Shown: positions 6,908-14,491 of the stretch, piece by piece
How the letters are laid out: every line of letters starts with the position of its first letter
How positions within the stretch are numbered: position 1 is the stretch's first letter
Assembly (NCBI GenBank): GCA_030605085.1
Contig: JAUWBH010000143.1
Span: forward strand, 1 to 16,581
Length of the DNA stretch: 16,581 nucleotides
DNA from: Promethearchaeota archaeon
Lineage (GTDB): Archaea; Asgardarchaeota; Lokiarchaeia; Sigynarchaeales; SOKP01
Direction of reading: 5' to 3'
Program-made: the position numbers and the translations under genes
Notes under the pieces: model-generated
What the model was told of the DNA's origin: nothing
The model's database searches: none
What the model saw: only the letters and a program-made list of their open reading frames with translations

Positions 6908-7234
6908 TTTTACTTATCACCTTCTTTATGCTAATTGTTAAATCTATGTAAATGTATTATAGAGGTTTATTCTATAATTTGGAAATAATCGTTATTATAA
7001 CAATTAAAAATTGAAATCTTATTTGAGTTTTCGTTTATTTTTTATCTATAAATAAACTTTTTGGGTAAAACTAAATAAAAACAATATTTTTTAATTGCCT
7101 TTAATAACCTTACTTAAACAATTACTTAAAAATGTAAAACTAGAATTATAAATCGAGGAAATTGAAACAAATATGGAAGTTATTATTATGGATATAAATA
7201 AAAATAAAATAAAGATGTTAACAGGTGATTCCAT
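6908..7234. promoter_or_regulatory. Divergent control region between CooT-like gene and cdhB
   Basis: Very AT-rich, no reading frame of note. On the plus strand AATTATAAAT near 7145-7154 is a candidate TATA box about 80 bases before the cdhB TTG. On the minus strand a TATAATAC-like sequence lies near 6955-6962. No clear operator repeat was seen. Confidence 0.4.
7224..7230 (+). promoter_or_regulatory. Ribosome binding site implying a TTG start for cdhB
   Basis: AGGTGAT followed by four bases and TTGGCG at 7235, the same geometry as at Alba (AGGTGAT, four bases, TTGGCA). It argues that translation of cdhB begins at 7235, upstream of the in-frame TAG. Confidence 0.6.
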
Positions 7235-7306
7235 TGGCGAGACCGTATCAAAAGGCTAAAAGCTTTTTAGGGCTTACCTAGGCTGGTCATTATTCCCGGT
7301 CCGGAG
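7235..7306 (+). other. 5' extension of cdhB containing an in-frame TAG
   Basis: In the same frame as cdhB, TTG at 7235 reads MARPYQKAKAF, then TAG (7268-7270), then GLPRLVIIPGPE leading directly into the ATG at 7307. The proline-glycine-proline stretch just before the downstream ATG looks like part of the epsilon-subunit N-terminus as I recall it, so coding sequence probably begins upstream of that ATG. The TAG also forms the 3' arm of a hairpin (CTAAAA-GCT-TTTTAG). Options are amber readthrough, a spliced insertion, a downstream non-ATG start, or a sequence error. Confidence 0.55.
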
Positions 7307-7795
7307 ATGGGTACAACGGTTTTCGACCCAGCGGTCATAGCGAATATTCTTAAAACACCGAAGAAGAAGGTATTTGTTATTGGCTCTGAAGCTTTAGGTT
7401 GGGAACTTGACAGTAAAAAAGTTGCGGATTATCTTATAGATATTGCAAACAAAATCGATTGCCATGTAATTGCTACGGGACACGCCTACAAATATTTAAA
7501 GGAAAAAATTGACAGCAATAGATTATACGACATGTCTTTGATAAATATAACAAACAGACTTTCTGATAAAGATTGGAAAGGCTTAGACGGAAAAGGTCAA
7601 TACGAAGTAGCGATCTTTGGAGGACATCTTGTTTATTATGTCAGTCAAATTTTAAGTAGATTAAAGAATTTCACAAATTGGGTAAAAACAATTGACTTAG
7701 ATAAATATGCTCATCCTAACGCTCGATTTAGCCTAGCAAATCTTAGCGACGACGATTGGAAAGAGTTTTTAGAAAGTTTAAGTGAAAAATTATAA
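7307..7795 (+). CDS. cdhB: ACDS/CO dehydrogenase epsilon subunit
   Basis: Epsilon subunit of the archaeal acetyl-CoA decarbonylase/synthase, which accompanies the CO dehydrogenase alpha subunit. From the ATG at 7307 it has 162 residues; from the upstream TTG it would have 186 positions including the TAG. Recognisable parts are KKKVFVIGSEALG near the N-terminus (the Rossmann-like first strand), DCHVIATGHAY, the WKGLDGKGQYEVAIFGG segment typical of the family, and a C-terminal KTIDLDKYAHPNARFSLANL. The alpha subunit gene is not adjacent in this window. The gene is followed after 54 bases by cdhC on the same strand, so they are likely co-transcribed. The start is uncertain because of the in-frame TAG at 7268-7270. 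Confidence 0.8.
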   Translation: MGTTVFDPAVIANILKTPKKKVFVIGSEALGWELDSKKVADYLIDIANKIDCHVIATGHAYKYLKEKIDSNRLYDMSLINITNRLSDKDWKGLDGKGQYEVAIFGGHLVYYVSQILSRLKNFTNWVKTIDLDKYAHPNARFSLANLSDDDWKEFLESLSEKL

Positions 7796-7849
7796 AATTA
7801 ATAAAATAAAAAAACGTATAAATAAAAATATAATGAGGAGATTTATGTT

Positions 7850-9286
7850 ATGAGTTTTTTTGGAGGAATTAGTCCAGTCGATGTGGGTCCCGTGTACGAA
7901 GGAGAACGAATCCGTGGCAATCAAATGTATGTAGAGCTTGGTGGACCGAAGGTGAAGAAACATTTTGAACTCGTGAGGACGAAACCAGCCAAGGATATCA
8001 AAGATGGTCGAGTAAAAATTGTTGGTATTGATCTTCAAGACATGGAGGAGGGTTCTCGCTACCCAATAGGGATTCTAGTTGAAGTTGCTGGAAAAGAACT
8101 TGAAGAAGATCTTGAAGCCGTATTTGAAAGAAGAATCCATGAATTTTGTAACTTCGTGAATGGTATCATGCATTTAAACCAAAGGTACACCAATTGGATG
8201 AGAATAAGCAAGCAAGCTTATGCGAAGGGGTTTAATTCGCTCGAGATATTGGGCAATATCCTAATTAAACTTTTCAAAGCAGAATTACCGATTATCGAGA
8301 AGGCGCAAGTAACGATCTACACAGACCCGAAAGCAATTGAAAAGCCATACGACATGGCAATGGAAGTATACAATAAGAGAGACGAAAGAGCTCGAAGCAT
8401 CAACGATGACGATGTAGATATGTTTTACGGTTGCGTCCTCTGTCAGTCTTTTGCACCAACACATGCATGCTGCATTACTCCGAACCGAATGAGTTTATGC
8501 GGTTCGATTTCATGGTTTGACGCAAGAGCTGCTGCACGTGTGGACCCAAAAGGACCATTGTTCGAAGTACCAATTGGAGATACCATTAATAAAGAAGCTG
8601 GTGAATATTCTGGAATAAATGAGATGATAACGAAACGTTCATTAGGAGATATTACCCGAATATATTTATATTCAGGTATGGAATTCCCACATACTTCATG
8701 CGGTTGCTTCGAAGCTATCGACTTTTTTATTCCTGAAACTGGAGTTGGGCATGGTATCATCGATCGAAATCACGATGGCGTGGCAATAAATGGATTACCC
8801 TTCTCTGCCATGGCTAATCAGACAGGTGGTGGCAAGCAGTTGCCAGGTTTTAATGGAATTAGCATCCAATACATTATAAGTCCTAAATTCCAGCAATATG
8901 ATGGCGGCATTTATAACACTGTATGGATGGGTAAAACTGTCAAAGAGCGCGTATATGAGTTCCTTCCAGAAGACCTCCGAGATAAAATAGCAACTGAAGA
9001 TGAAGTTGCTAATTTAAGCGATTTGCCCGCATGGTTGGAAAAAGTTCAGCATCAAATTATTAATACTGAAGAATATAAAGCCGCTACTGGAGAAGGTGAA
9101 GAAGAAGAAGAGGAAGAATGGGAGGAAGAAGGCGCAATGGTTCCTATGGGAACTGTTGGAATGACAATCCCAGGTGTTGGAGGTACTGGTGGCTTCAAGA
9201 TAATTCTTAAGAATTGTCGGATAAAATGTGATACTTTAATAATCAAAAAGATCGAACCTCGAAGAGGAAAAAGAAAGTCGAACTAA
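7850..9286 (+). CDS. cdhC: ACDS/acetyl-CoA synthase beta subunit with A-cluster
   Basis: A 478-residue acetyl-CoA synthase subunit that joins a methyl group, CO and coenzyme A at the nickel-iron-sulfur A-cluster. All ligands are visible: C195, C198, C207 and C217 (in YGCVLCQSF, HACCIT and SLCGSI) and C284-G285-C286 (HTSCGCFE). The spacing 3-9-10-67-2 equals that of the known bacterial enzyme ligands (506, 509, 518, 528, 595, 597). As in archaeal members it lacks the large bacterial N-terminal domains. A glutamate-rich linker (about 416-428) separates the catalytic part from a small C-terminal domain (GGFKIILKNCRIKCDTLIIKK) ending in a basic tail. GAGGAG lies upstream of the ATG. It works with cdhB and with methyl donors such as the corrinoid systems. 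Confidence 0.95.
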   Translation: MSFFGGISPVDVGPVYEGERIRGNQMYVELGGPKVKKHFELVRTKPAKDIKDGRVKIVGIDLQDMEEGSRYPIGILVEVAGKELEEDLEAVFERRIHEFCNFVNGIMHLNQRYTNWMRISKQAYAKGFNSLEILGNILIKLFKAELPIIEKAQVTIYTDPKAIEKPYDMAMEVYNKRDERARSINDDDVDMFYGCVLCQSFAPTHACCITPNRMSLCGSISWFDARAAARVDPKGPLFEVPIGDTINKEAGEYSGINEMITKRSLGDITRIYLYSGMEFPHTSCGCFEAIDFFIPETGVGHGIIDRNHDGVAINGLPFSAMANQTGGGKQLPGFNGISIQYIISPKFQQYDGGIYNTVWMGKTVKERVYEFLPEDLRDKIATEDEVANLSDLPAWLEKVQHQIINTEEYKAATGEGEEEEEEEWEEEGAMVPMGTVGMTIPGVGGTGGFKIILKNCRIKCDTLIIKKIEPRRGKRKSN

Positions 9287-9341
9287 TAAAATTAATTTTT
9301 TTTTACATTTTTTTATTATATTTTAATTTTTATCCTGACCG

Positions 9342-9422
9342 CTCAAGAAAACACCTTCTCTTTAGGAAGGTGATAAATTAAGCTTGAGGAGAATTCAGTA
9401 AATCTTCGCACTCCTTTTTTTT
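9342..9422 (+). terminator. Nested hairpins and T-run after cdhC
   Basis: CTCAAG (9342-9347) pairs with CTTGAG (9383-9388), enclosing a perfect seven-base stem CACCTTC/GAAGGTG (9352-9358, 9366-9372) with loop TCTTTAG. A GGAG/CTCC pair (9388-9391, 9411-9414) leads into a run of eight T. Either an elaborate terminator of the cdhBC transcript or a small stable RNA. Confidence 0.5.
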
Positions 9423-9464
9423 AAATTCTCTTAAATTATATTTTAATTAATTCCTATTCTTTGG

Positions 9465-9626
9465 TCAGATAAGCAACGACTACAAAAAGGAACGGAATTC
9501 TACCGATGGAATAGCGGGAAGTTAAGCCTTTGGAGAAAGCGTAAGACTTGGCACGATTCCCCGAATCTTTACGAGCTGTTTTCTGTGAATTAGGAATCCA
9601 CACGCTTTAGCGAGTGGTAGTTCAAC
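9465..9626 (+). mobile_element. Possible IS200/IS605 right end / omega-RNA-like remnant
   Basis: This segment is richer in G and C than its flanks and ends in a hairpin CCAC-A-CGC-TTTA-GCG-A-GTGG (9598-9617) followed by TAGTTCAAC. That closely resembles the terminal hairpin and TAGTTCAC end of IS200/IS605 elements, where the tnpB 3' end doubles as guide-RNA scaffold. No TnpB or TnpA frame is present; the frame from about 9490 to a TAG near 9589 could be the eroded last codons of tnpB. So it is a solo remnant or a stand-alone scaffold. The call rests on pattern memory and is moderate. Confidence 0.45.
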
Positions 9627-9736
9627 GCTATTGGATAAGATACTTTACTGAATTTGCATAGTGATATTAAAAATTTTTCAAGTAATAGAGAAAATGAAAT
9701 TATTATAGATTTGTTTAAACAAAATAATTATTGTAA

Positions 9737-10843
9737 TTATTTCGTGAGTTCTGTCTTTTTCTTCATAATCGTAGCGTAAAGGCCGTCCCAATCTTCTGAT
9801 GGTACATATTCCTTCTCTTTTTTACGGAGCTGAATTGCGTCTGAGGGACAAGTGGGCACACACGCTCCACATCCAATACATCTGTCTCGATTCACTGTAG
9901 ATATCCCATCAACGATCGTTAAAGCATTCATTTGGCAGCGATTTAAACATGTCTCACAACCCGTACAAGATTCGGAATCTACTTCTGCAAAGTAGTTGGA
10001 TGTAAGAAAATCAAGTGGCCGAGGCAAATCCTTCATATCCGATAAGTATCCGCAACAGCATCCGCAACAACAACAGAGTGAACCAGGTCTTTGAGCATTA
10101 CCAGGTTGATAAACTAGTCCATCTTCTTCAGTTTTTTGCAATATCTCGAGGGCTTCTTCCTTGCTGATCTCACGTCCCCACCCTTGATCAATATAAATTT
10201 GGGCATATTCGCTGTGAAGCACGAAACAAGCTTCACGCAAATCTGTTTGACTACAAGGCTCTCCATAAAGATCTTTCTTATTTCGGCAAACGCACCTATT
10301 CACAACTATGGGACCATCTTTATTTTCAATAATTTTCCTAATATCGTCGTAAGAAGTTATATGATGTTCTGGTGTGATACTTTTTTCTATCGGAACGATA
10401 CGGAACTGAGAAATTCCCGTGCTAAACATTTCAGCATCGAATGCCTCTTTGAAATAATCAGATGAGGTCCTTAAGAATTCCGTTAAAAATTCTTTATCGG
10501 TGGTTCGATGTGATTGCATGTCGTACATTCCGATCATGAATAAAGCGTTACCATAGTATTTCTTATCACCTTTTCTCTTGGAATGTATGGCACCCTTGGC
10601 AACAGAATTATCCAAAATACGCTCTAAATCGCTGATTGTAAACTCGGTCTTGTCTACTCGTTCGTATATATCTTCCAATGAATCGAACGTGAAACTCAGC
10701 TTAGTTGCGATTTTTGCTTCTTCTGGTGTGAATAGCAGTTTTAATAAACGAATTTCCACTCCCGATTCAGTTGCAGGGAAGCCAATAGGTAGTTTATCGA
10801 GATGTGTCTGCAGTTCTCGGTAAACATTAATAACTTCTGACAT
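9737..10843 (-). CDS. Cysteine-rich 4Fe-4S ferredoxin-like protein
   Basis: A 368-residue cytoplasmic iron-sulfur protein. Residues 1-100 look like a winged-helix-type domain (helical, with a KGDKKYYGNALF wing-like end). The middle holds C184-x-C186, C197 and C206, a further possible metal site. Then comes an unusual run CCCCGCCCG (257-265), and two classical ferredoxin motifs: C293, C296, C299, C303 and C322, C325, C328, C332. The last two should bind two 4Fe-4S clusters. It lies 195 bases downstream of the corrinoid-protein gene on the same strand, so it may pass electrons to a methyl-transfer system, for example to reactivate oxidised corrinoid, which is inference. Such proteins occur widely in anaerobes without a firm function. 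No ribosome site is obvious before the ATG. Confidence 0.75.
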   Translation of the reverse strand: MSEVINVYRELQTHLDKLPIGFPATESGVEIRLLKLLFTPEEAKIATKLSFTFDSLEDIYERVDKTEFTISDLERILDNSVAKGAIHSKRKGDKKYYGNALFMIGMYDMQSHRTTDKEFLTEFLRTSSDYFKEAFDAEMFSTGISQFRIVPIEKSITPEHHITSYDDIRKIIENKDGPIVVNRCVCRNKKDLYGEPCSQTDLREACFVLHSEYAQIYIDQGWGREISKEEALEILQKTEEDGLVYQPGNAQRPGSLCCCCGCCCGYLSDMKDLPRPLDFLTSNYFAEVDSESCTGCETCLNRCQMNALTIVDGISTVNRDRCIGCGACVPTCPSDAIQLRKKEKEYVPSEDWDGLYATIMKKKTELTK

Positions 10844-11038
10844 ATTACATACTTCATACTTTTTTGTATAGAGTAAAATAATCCAATAATGCTATTAAGG
10901 ATAAGTTGATTTCTAAAGTTATAAAACTTGCTGTTATATCAAAAAAGAAATGATTTCATAAATTAAAAAAATAGATGATTGAAAGAGATATAAAAATTTA
11001 TTATTCTTACTGCTGAAAAATCACTCAAAAAACGGAGA

Positions 11039-11668
11039 TTATCCCAAAAAATTTTGACATATCCTTAAGGCTTCCATTGGGTCTTTTCCGTACGCATCAA
11101 CGCCTAGTTTTTCCGCAATCTCCTCGTTAAATGCGCTTCCTCCAACTATAATTTTAATGTTGTTTCTAAGATTCTCCTTTTCTAATAATGTAACAATTTC
11201 TTTCACGGAATCAATCGCTATTGTGAGTAATGCCGATAATCCAAGAATCTCCACATTTGATTGCTTAATAGATTCGATAAATTTTTCTGCGGGAACATCT
11301 ACTCCTAAATCTTCAACATAAAAACCTGAAACTGTTAATATTGTTTTGACAATATTCTTACCTATATCATGTACATCTCCTTGAACGGTTCCAATTAATA
11401 TCCTTCCTTTGACTTTAATATCGATATTTTTCTCTTCTAAAATTGGTGTTATTTCATGAAATATACTTTCAAAAATGTCTCCACCAGTTATCAACTCAGC
11501 TAAAAAATATTCTTTTTTCTCAAAATAATCGCCCACAATTTTTAATCCTTGAGAAAGCCACTCTACAATTTTTAATGGATCTGTGTCTTTTTTAATTTCC
11601 TCTCTTACAATTTCGAAAACTTTAGCTCTATCCAAATCTGCCATAGCATTAATTAGTTCGCTATTCAT
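11039..11668 (-). CDS. Corrinoid (B12-binding) methyltransferase protein
   Basis: A 209-residue corrinoid protein of the MtbC/MttC/MtaC type that carries a methyl group on cobalt between two methyltransferases. Residues 1-85 form the four-helix cap domain. The Rossmann-like B12 domain follows with D98-x-H100-x-x-G103 (GDVHDIGKNI, H100 as lower cobalt ligand), S145-x-L147 (LGLSALLT) and VGGSAF at 175-180. The ATG at 11668 is preferred over a GTG at 11677 because GAGTGG lies before the ATG and overlaps the GTG. It follows the URO-D gene by only 29 bases on the same strand, so they form an operon. The partner that donates the methyl group is not in the window, so the substrate (methylamine, methanol, methoxylated compound or other) is unknown. 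Confidence 0.9.
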   Translation of the reverse strand: MNSELINAMADLDRAKVFEIVREEIKKDTDPLKIVEWLSQGLKIVGDYFEKKEYFLAELITGGDIFESIFHEITPILEEKNIDIKVKGRILIGTVQGDVHDIGKNIVKTILTVSGFYVEDLGVDVPAEKFIESIKQSNVEILGLSALLTIAIDSVKEIVTLLEKENLRNNIKIIVGGSAFNEEIAEKLGVDAYGKDPMEALRICQNFLG

Positions 11669-11697
11669 AAAAACCACTCATCTTTAGATTAAAAGTA

Positions 11698-12831
11698 TTA
11701 ACTTCTATAAAATCCGTATTTCATCACACAATCTTTCATTGCTTTAAGATTTGCGGCCGGAATTTCATCGGGTAATACGCACGAAGAACCTAACATGTAG
11801 CCACCTCCCTCCTTACATCCTTCTATTTGTTTTTTGCAATAACGCTCAACATCTTCAGGGCTTCCTCGACCCGTGATTTGTGGAGGGACATTTCCCATTA
11901 AGCAGGCCCGATCTCCTAGGATCTCTTTAGCTTTAAATATATCGGTGAGATCTAGATGAAACATAATTTTTCCTTTAGGAAATTCCGTAAAATATTCCAA
12001 TACATCAGTATAATCGTTATCTAAGTGATATTGCACGATAAAACCGTTTTTAATTATATATTCCGAAATTCTTTTGATGTGGGGCCAGAATAACTCAAAC
12101 TTTTTAGGTGAAATGAGATTGGTCGCAATTCTCGAAAATCCTACAAGGCACATTTGAACTGCATCTTTCCTTTTAAAAAGTTTAAACTGAAGTTCTAGCG
12201 TCTTTAGTAGCTCGTCTTCGGTAGCTTCACAGGCCATTACAACTTTTTCCGGGATCTCTACTACATCCATTAAAAATTTATTAAAACTTCTCAAGAAGGA
12301 GATCATGTCAACTGGGGGTTCAATAAACGCTTCAGCAAGACTCATTACATCCATTTTTTTAAGCCATTTTCGCGTATCCAACTTAGAAAATTCGCTTACA
12401 TATTTCGCAAAATCTTTTTGCAGTTCAGGTCTTCTTTTAAAAGGGGCAAAACCCTTTTCTATCACTAGATCGTAGTCTTCACGCTTCATTATTTCCTTCT
12501 CATGCATCTGTTCCGGGATATTACCTTTAGGAAGCGTCCAATCAAAATAAAACATGCTATGTGAGTTAGGAATGGGAGCATAATAACCCAGTATAGGGGA
12601 ACACCCGGAGTAGAGGTCAAATCCCCCAAACATCTCCCACACTTTTTTAGTTGCCTCATAGGATTTTGGGATATTAAAGAAAAACTCTTCAACTGTGATT
12701 CCAGTCAATCTAGCTTGAGCACAATGAAATGAAGGCGTAATTGGGACTCGATCAGGTTCTTTTATAGCTAAAGCTGCTTCTACTCTTTCCCTCGGAGTCA
12801 TGGTCTCGTTTTCATGCATTTTTAATGCCAA
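11698..12831 (-). CDS. URO-D-fold methyltransferase (MtaA/MtbA-like)
   Basis: A 377-residue member of the uroporphyrinogen decarboxylase superfamily. In this context, directly before a corrinoid protein, it most likely moves methyl groups to or from the corrinoid rather than making haem. TPRERVEAALAIKEPDRVP near the N-terminus is the typical opening. The expected zinc site is partly altered: MtaA-type enzymes show H-x-C, whereas here H269-x-D271 (QYHLDND) is seen, with C351 (LGSSCVLPDEIPAANLKA) as the distal ligand. The start is TTG at 12831 with GGAGAAGAG upstream, giving MALKMHE; the ATG four codons later is an alternative. It heads an operon with the corrinoid protein. The methyl acceptor (tetrahydropterin, tetrahydrofolate or a thiol) cannot be told. 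Confidence 0.85.
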   Translation of the reverse strand: MALKMHENETMTPRERVEAALAIKEPDRVPITPSFHCAQARLTGITVEEFFFNIPKSYEATKKVWEMFGGFDLYSGCSPILGYYAPIPNSHSMFYFDWTLPKGNIPEQMHEKEIMKREDYDLVIEKGFAPFKRRPELQKDFAKYVSEFSKLDTRKWLKKMDVMSLAEAFIEPPVDMISFLRSFNKFLMDVVEIPEKVVMACEATEDELLKTLELQFKLFKRKDAVQMCLVGFSRIATNLISPKKFELFWPHIKRISEYIIKNGFIVQYHLDNDYTDVLEYFTEFPKGKIMFHLDLTDIFKAKEILGDRACLMGNVPPQITGRGSPEDVERYCKKQIEGCKEGGGYMLGSSCVLPDEIPAANLKAMKDCVMKYGFYRS

Positions 12832-12971
12832 AAAAACTCTTCTCCATTATTAAAATTGATTTTATATAAGTTGAATTATAAAAATTTTCTAATTATAAAA
12901 ATCTTAGAGATTAATTTATATCGTTCAATTTTATTTTTTTTTTAAAAAAAAAGAGAGGATTTAATCAACAG

Positions 12972-13436
12972 CTAAATATAATAACCCGTGCTATCTTCGG
13001 AAAATTTATTCTTATCGTCATCCTCGTCTTCACCATCATCTTTCCCTGTAAATTTTTTATATAAAGCCTTAAAAAATTCTTCAGGATTATCGAAGTCAAT
13101 GTCAAGATCTTTAAAGTCTCTAGGATTTATTTTAATAATACCCCCCCGCTTGAAAGGGATAACTTTACTATGCAATTCTTTTTCTAATCGTTCTTCTTTT
13201 TTCGCCTTTAAGCTTAACTCTTTTCGCATTAGTTCTTTCAATTCCTGTGCGACAAGTTTATCCAATTCGTCGCCTTCGCGTTCTAAGAGAGCCTCATTGC
13301 CAAAATTTCTTGTTAATTTTTTTATTGCTTTATCTTTTTTTAATTCGCTAATCTGTTTTATGGACTCCAAACCTAATTTATTCAAGATGTTAAGCCAATC
13401 AAGTTTAACCGACCAAGAATATTCTTTTTCTGACAT
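12972..13436 (-). CDS. Charged hypothetical protein with acidic C-terminus
   Basis: A 154-residue soluble protein that I do not recognise. It is rich in Lys, Glu and Asp. Residues about 45-95 are strongly helical with heptad-like leucines (possible coiled coil), followed by a short conserved-looking part (VIPFKRGGIIKINPRDF) and an acidic tail GKDDGEDEDDDKNKFSED. The stop is TAG (12972-12974); if TAG were read through, only nine codons (LLIKSSLFF) would be added before TAA. It stands alone, convergent to nothing nearby, with no ribosome site visible before its ATG. The clean charged composition and the absence of membrane segments suggest a real gene. Function is unknown. Confidence 0.6.
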   Translation of the reverse strand: MSEKEYSWSVKLDWLNILNKLGLESIKQISELKKDKAIKKLTRNFGNEALLEREGDELDKLVAQELKELMRKELSLKAKKEERLEKELHSKVIPFKRGGIIKINPRDFKDLDIDFDNPEEFFKALYKKFTGKDDGEDEDDDKNKFSEDSTGYYI

Positions 13437-13809
13437 TTTTTAAATAGGATCGATTGTACAATTATAATAGTTTTTTATAGAAGTTAAATATTACTTTCTG
13501 GTACTTTTGTAAAGATAACAACAAGCGACAAATATAAATTTAAGTATTTTAGCCTATAACCTTTTGAATACATGAGATTACCAATTTAGGACCATCTTCT
13601 AAAATCCAGCATAAGGCTTATTCGCTTCACACGATTTTTAAAACCTTCACATATTCCGAAAATTCGTCTAATTATGAAAATCAAGACGTTCCTCTTTTGT
13701 TTAAAATATCGTGAAAAATAAGAAGAAAATATAGAAAAAATATTTGTTGCCTTTTAAATTCAGACTAAATAAAATAGCTTCTAAACGATTTTTTTGAAAT
13801 TGTTAGTTT
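13437..13809. other. Intergenic region without recognisable gene
   Basis: AT-rich DNA with a slightly less AT-rich stretch at about 13560-13690 that contains ATAAGGCTTAT and a nearby TTCAC. No reading frame, tRNA or clear hairpin-terminator was found. It may hold the promoter of the gene at 12972-13436. Confidence 0.4.
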
Positions 13810-14001
13810 TCAGAAGGGAACTATCGATTTCAGAAGGGGATTATTAATTTCACCGAATTTATAACGCCCACGAGGCTTTTTATTCCCTTTCGAAAAATAT
13901 TTTTTAAAAGATTTCTCAAAATCGCTAATACACATGTTATTTTCTTCTCCGAACTTAATTTCTCCAAAATATTGCAAGTAGTCTCCAAAAAATCCAGCCA
14001 T
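13810..14001 (-). CDS. Small hypothetical protein
   Basis: A possible 63-residue protein, rich in Phe, Gly and Lys, with no membrane segment: it begins MAGFFGDYLQYFGEIKFG, has a basic stretch (SFKKYFSKGNKKPRGRYKFG) and ends in TGA. A weak GGTGT lies nine bases before the ATG. I do not recognise it and see no domain. A 12-base near repeat, ATTTCAGAAGGG, occurs twice around its 3' end. Composition is plausible for a gene, but a chance frame in AT-rich DNA is possible. Confidence 0.35.
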   Translation of the reverse strand: MAGFFGDYLQYFGEIKFGEENNMCISDFEKSFKKYFSKGNKKPRGRYKFGEINNPLLKSIVPF

Positions 14002-14491
14002 TTTTAATTTACACCGTTAATTAAAATCATATTACCATTATTCTTTTTAAATAAGTATCAAAATTTTATATTTAAACCTAATCACTAAAAAAATACAATA
14101 CAAAGTTTCAAATTATTAAAGTTGTTATTAAAATTTTGAATCATTATTATTAAAAGCTTCAAAAATTTAAATTCGGGAATCATTTTGATTACATAAAATA
14201 AAGTTCTTTAATTTTTACAATTTTTAAGATTAAGGAACTATAAAAAATATAAAGCGAAATTATCTAAAAAAAATGGGATATTAAAAAAAACGGAAAAGTT
14301 GTCTCTAAAATCCTTCTTCTCATATTTTTATAGTAATTGAGCAAACTTTTTATAATAAAAATGTCTTAAACATTAATTATACATAAATATATAAAATATA
14401 TTATATTATTAGGTGCTTTGATATAACATTAGTTGTAATTTGGGGTTACATAGAAATACTCTTATTAGGGGCGGCAATTGCAGTTTTATTT
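14002..14491. other. AT-rich intergenic region
   Basis: Extremely AT-rich, no gene seen. Around 14383-14407 a long TATA-like stretch (ATAAATATATAAAATATATT) is the likely promoter of the membrane protein downstream. From 14387 the frame of that protein is open without an ATG, GTG or TTG before 14492. Confidence 0.45.

Noticed and set aside
7250..7300. Archaeal bulge-helix-bulge intron in the 5' end of cdhB
   Set aside because: Removing about 33 bases would join RPYQKA to IIPGPE, which looks attractive, but I could not find a convincing four-base central helix with two three-base bulges.
7790..8038. Minus-strand frame of 82 codons with a hydrophobic end
   Set aside because: Overlaps the start of cdhC and the cdhB-cdhC spacer; the hydrophobic tail comes from AT-rich spacer DNA.
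8443..8760. Minus-strand frame of 105 codons inside cdhC
   Set aside because: It lies wholly within the A-cluster region of cdhC, which has unmistakable conserved residues; the reverse frame shows no domain.
10136..10823. Plus-strand frames opposite the ferredoxin-like gene
   Set aside because: Both are shadows of the cysteine-rich gene; no ribosome site or domain.
12988..13443. Plus-strand frame of 151 codons, serine- and phenylalanine-rich
   Set aside because: It is the mirror of the Lys/Glu-rich gene at 12972-13436; the serine/phenylalanine/leucine-rich composition is what a reversed charged gene gives.
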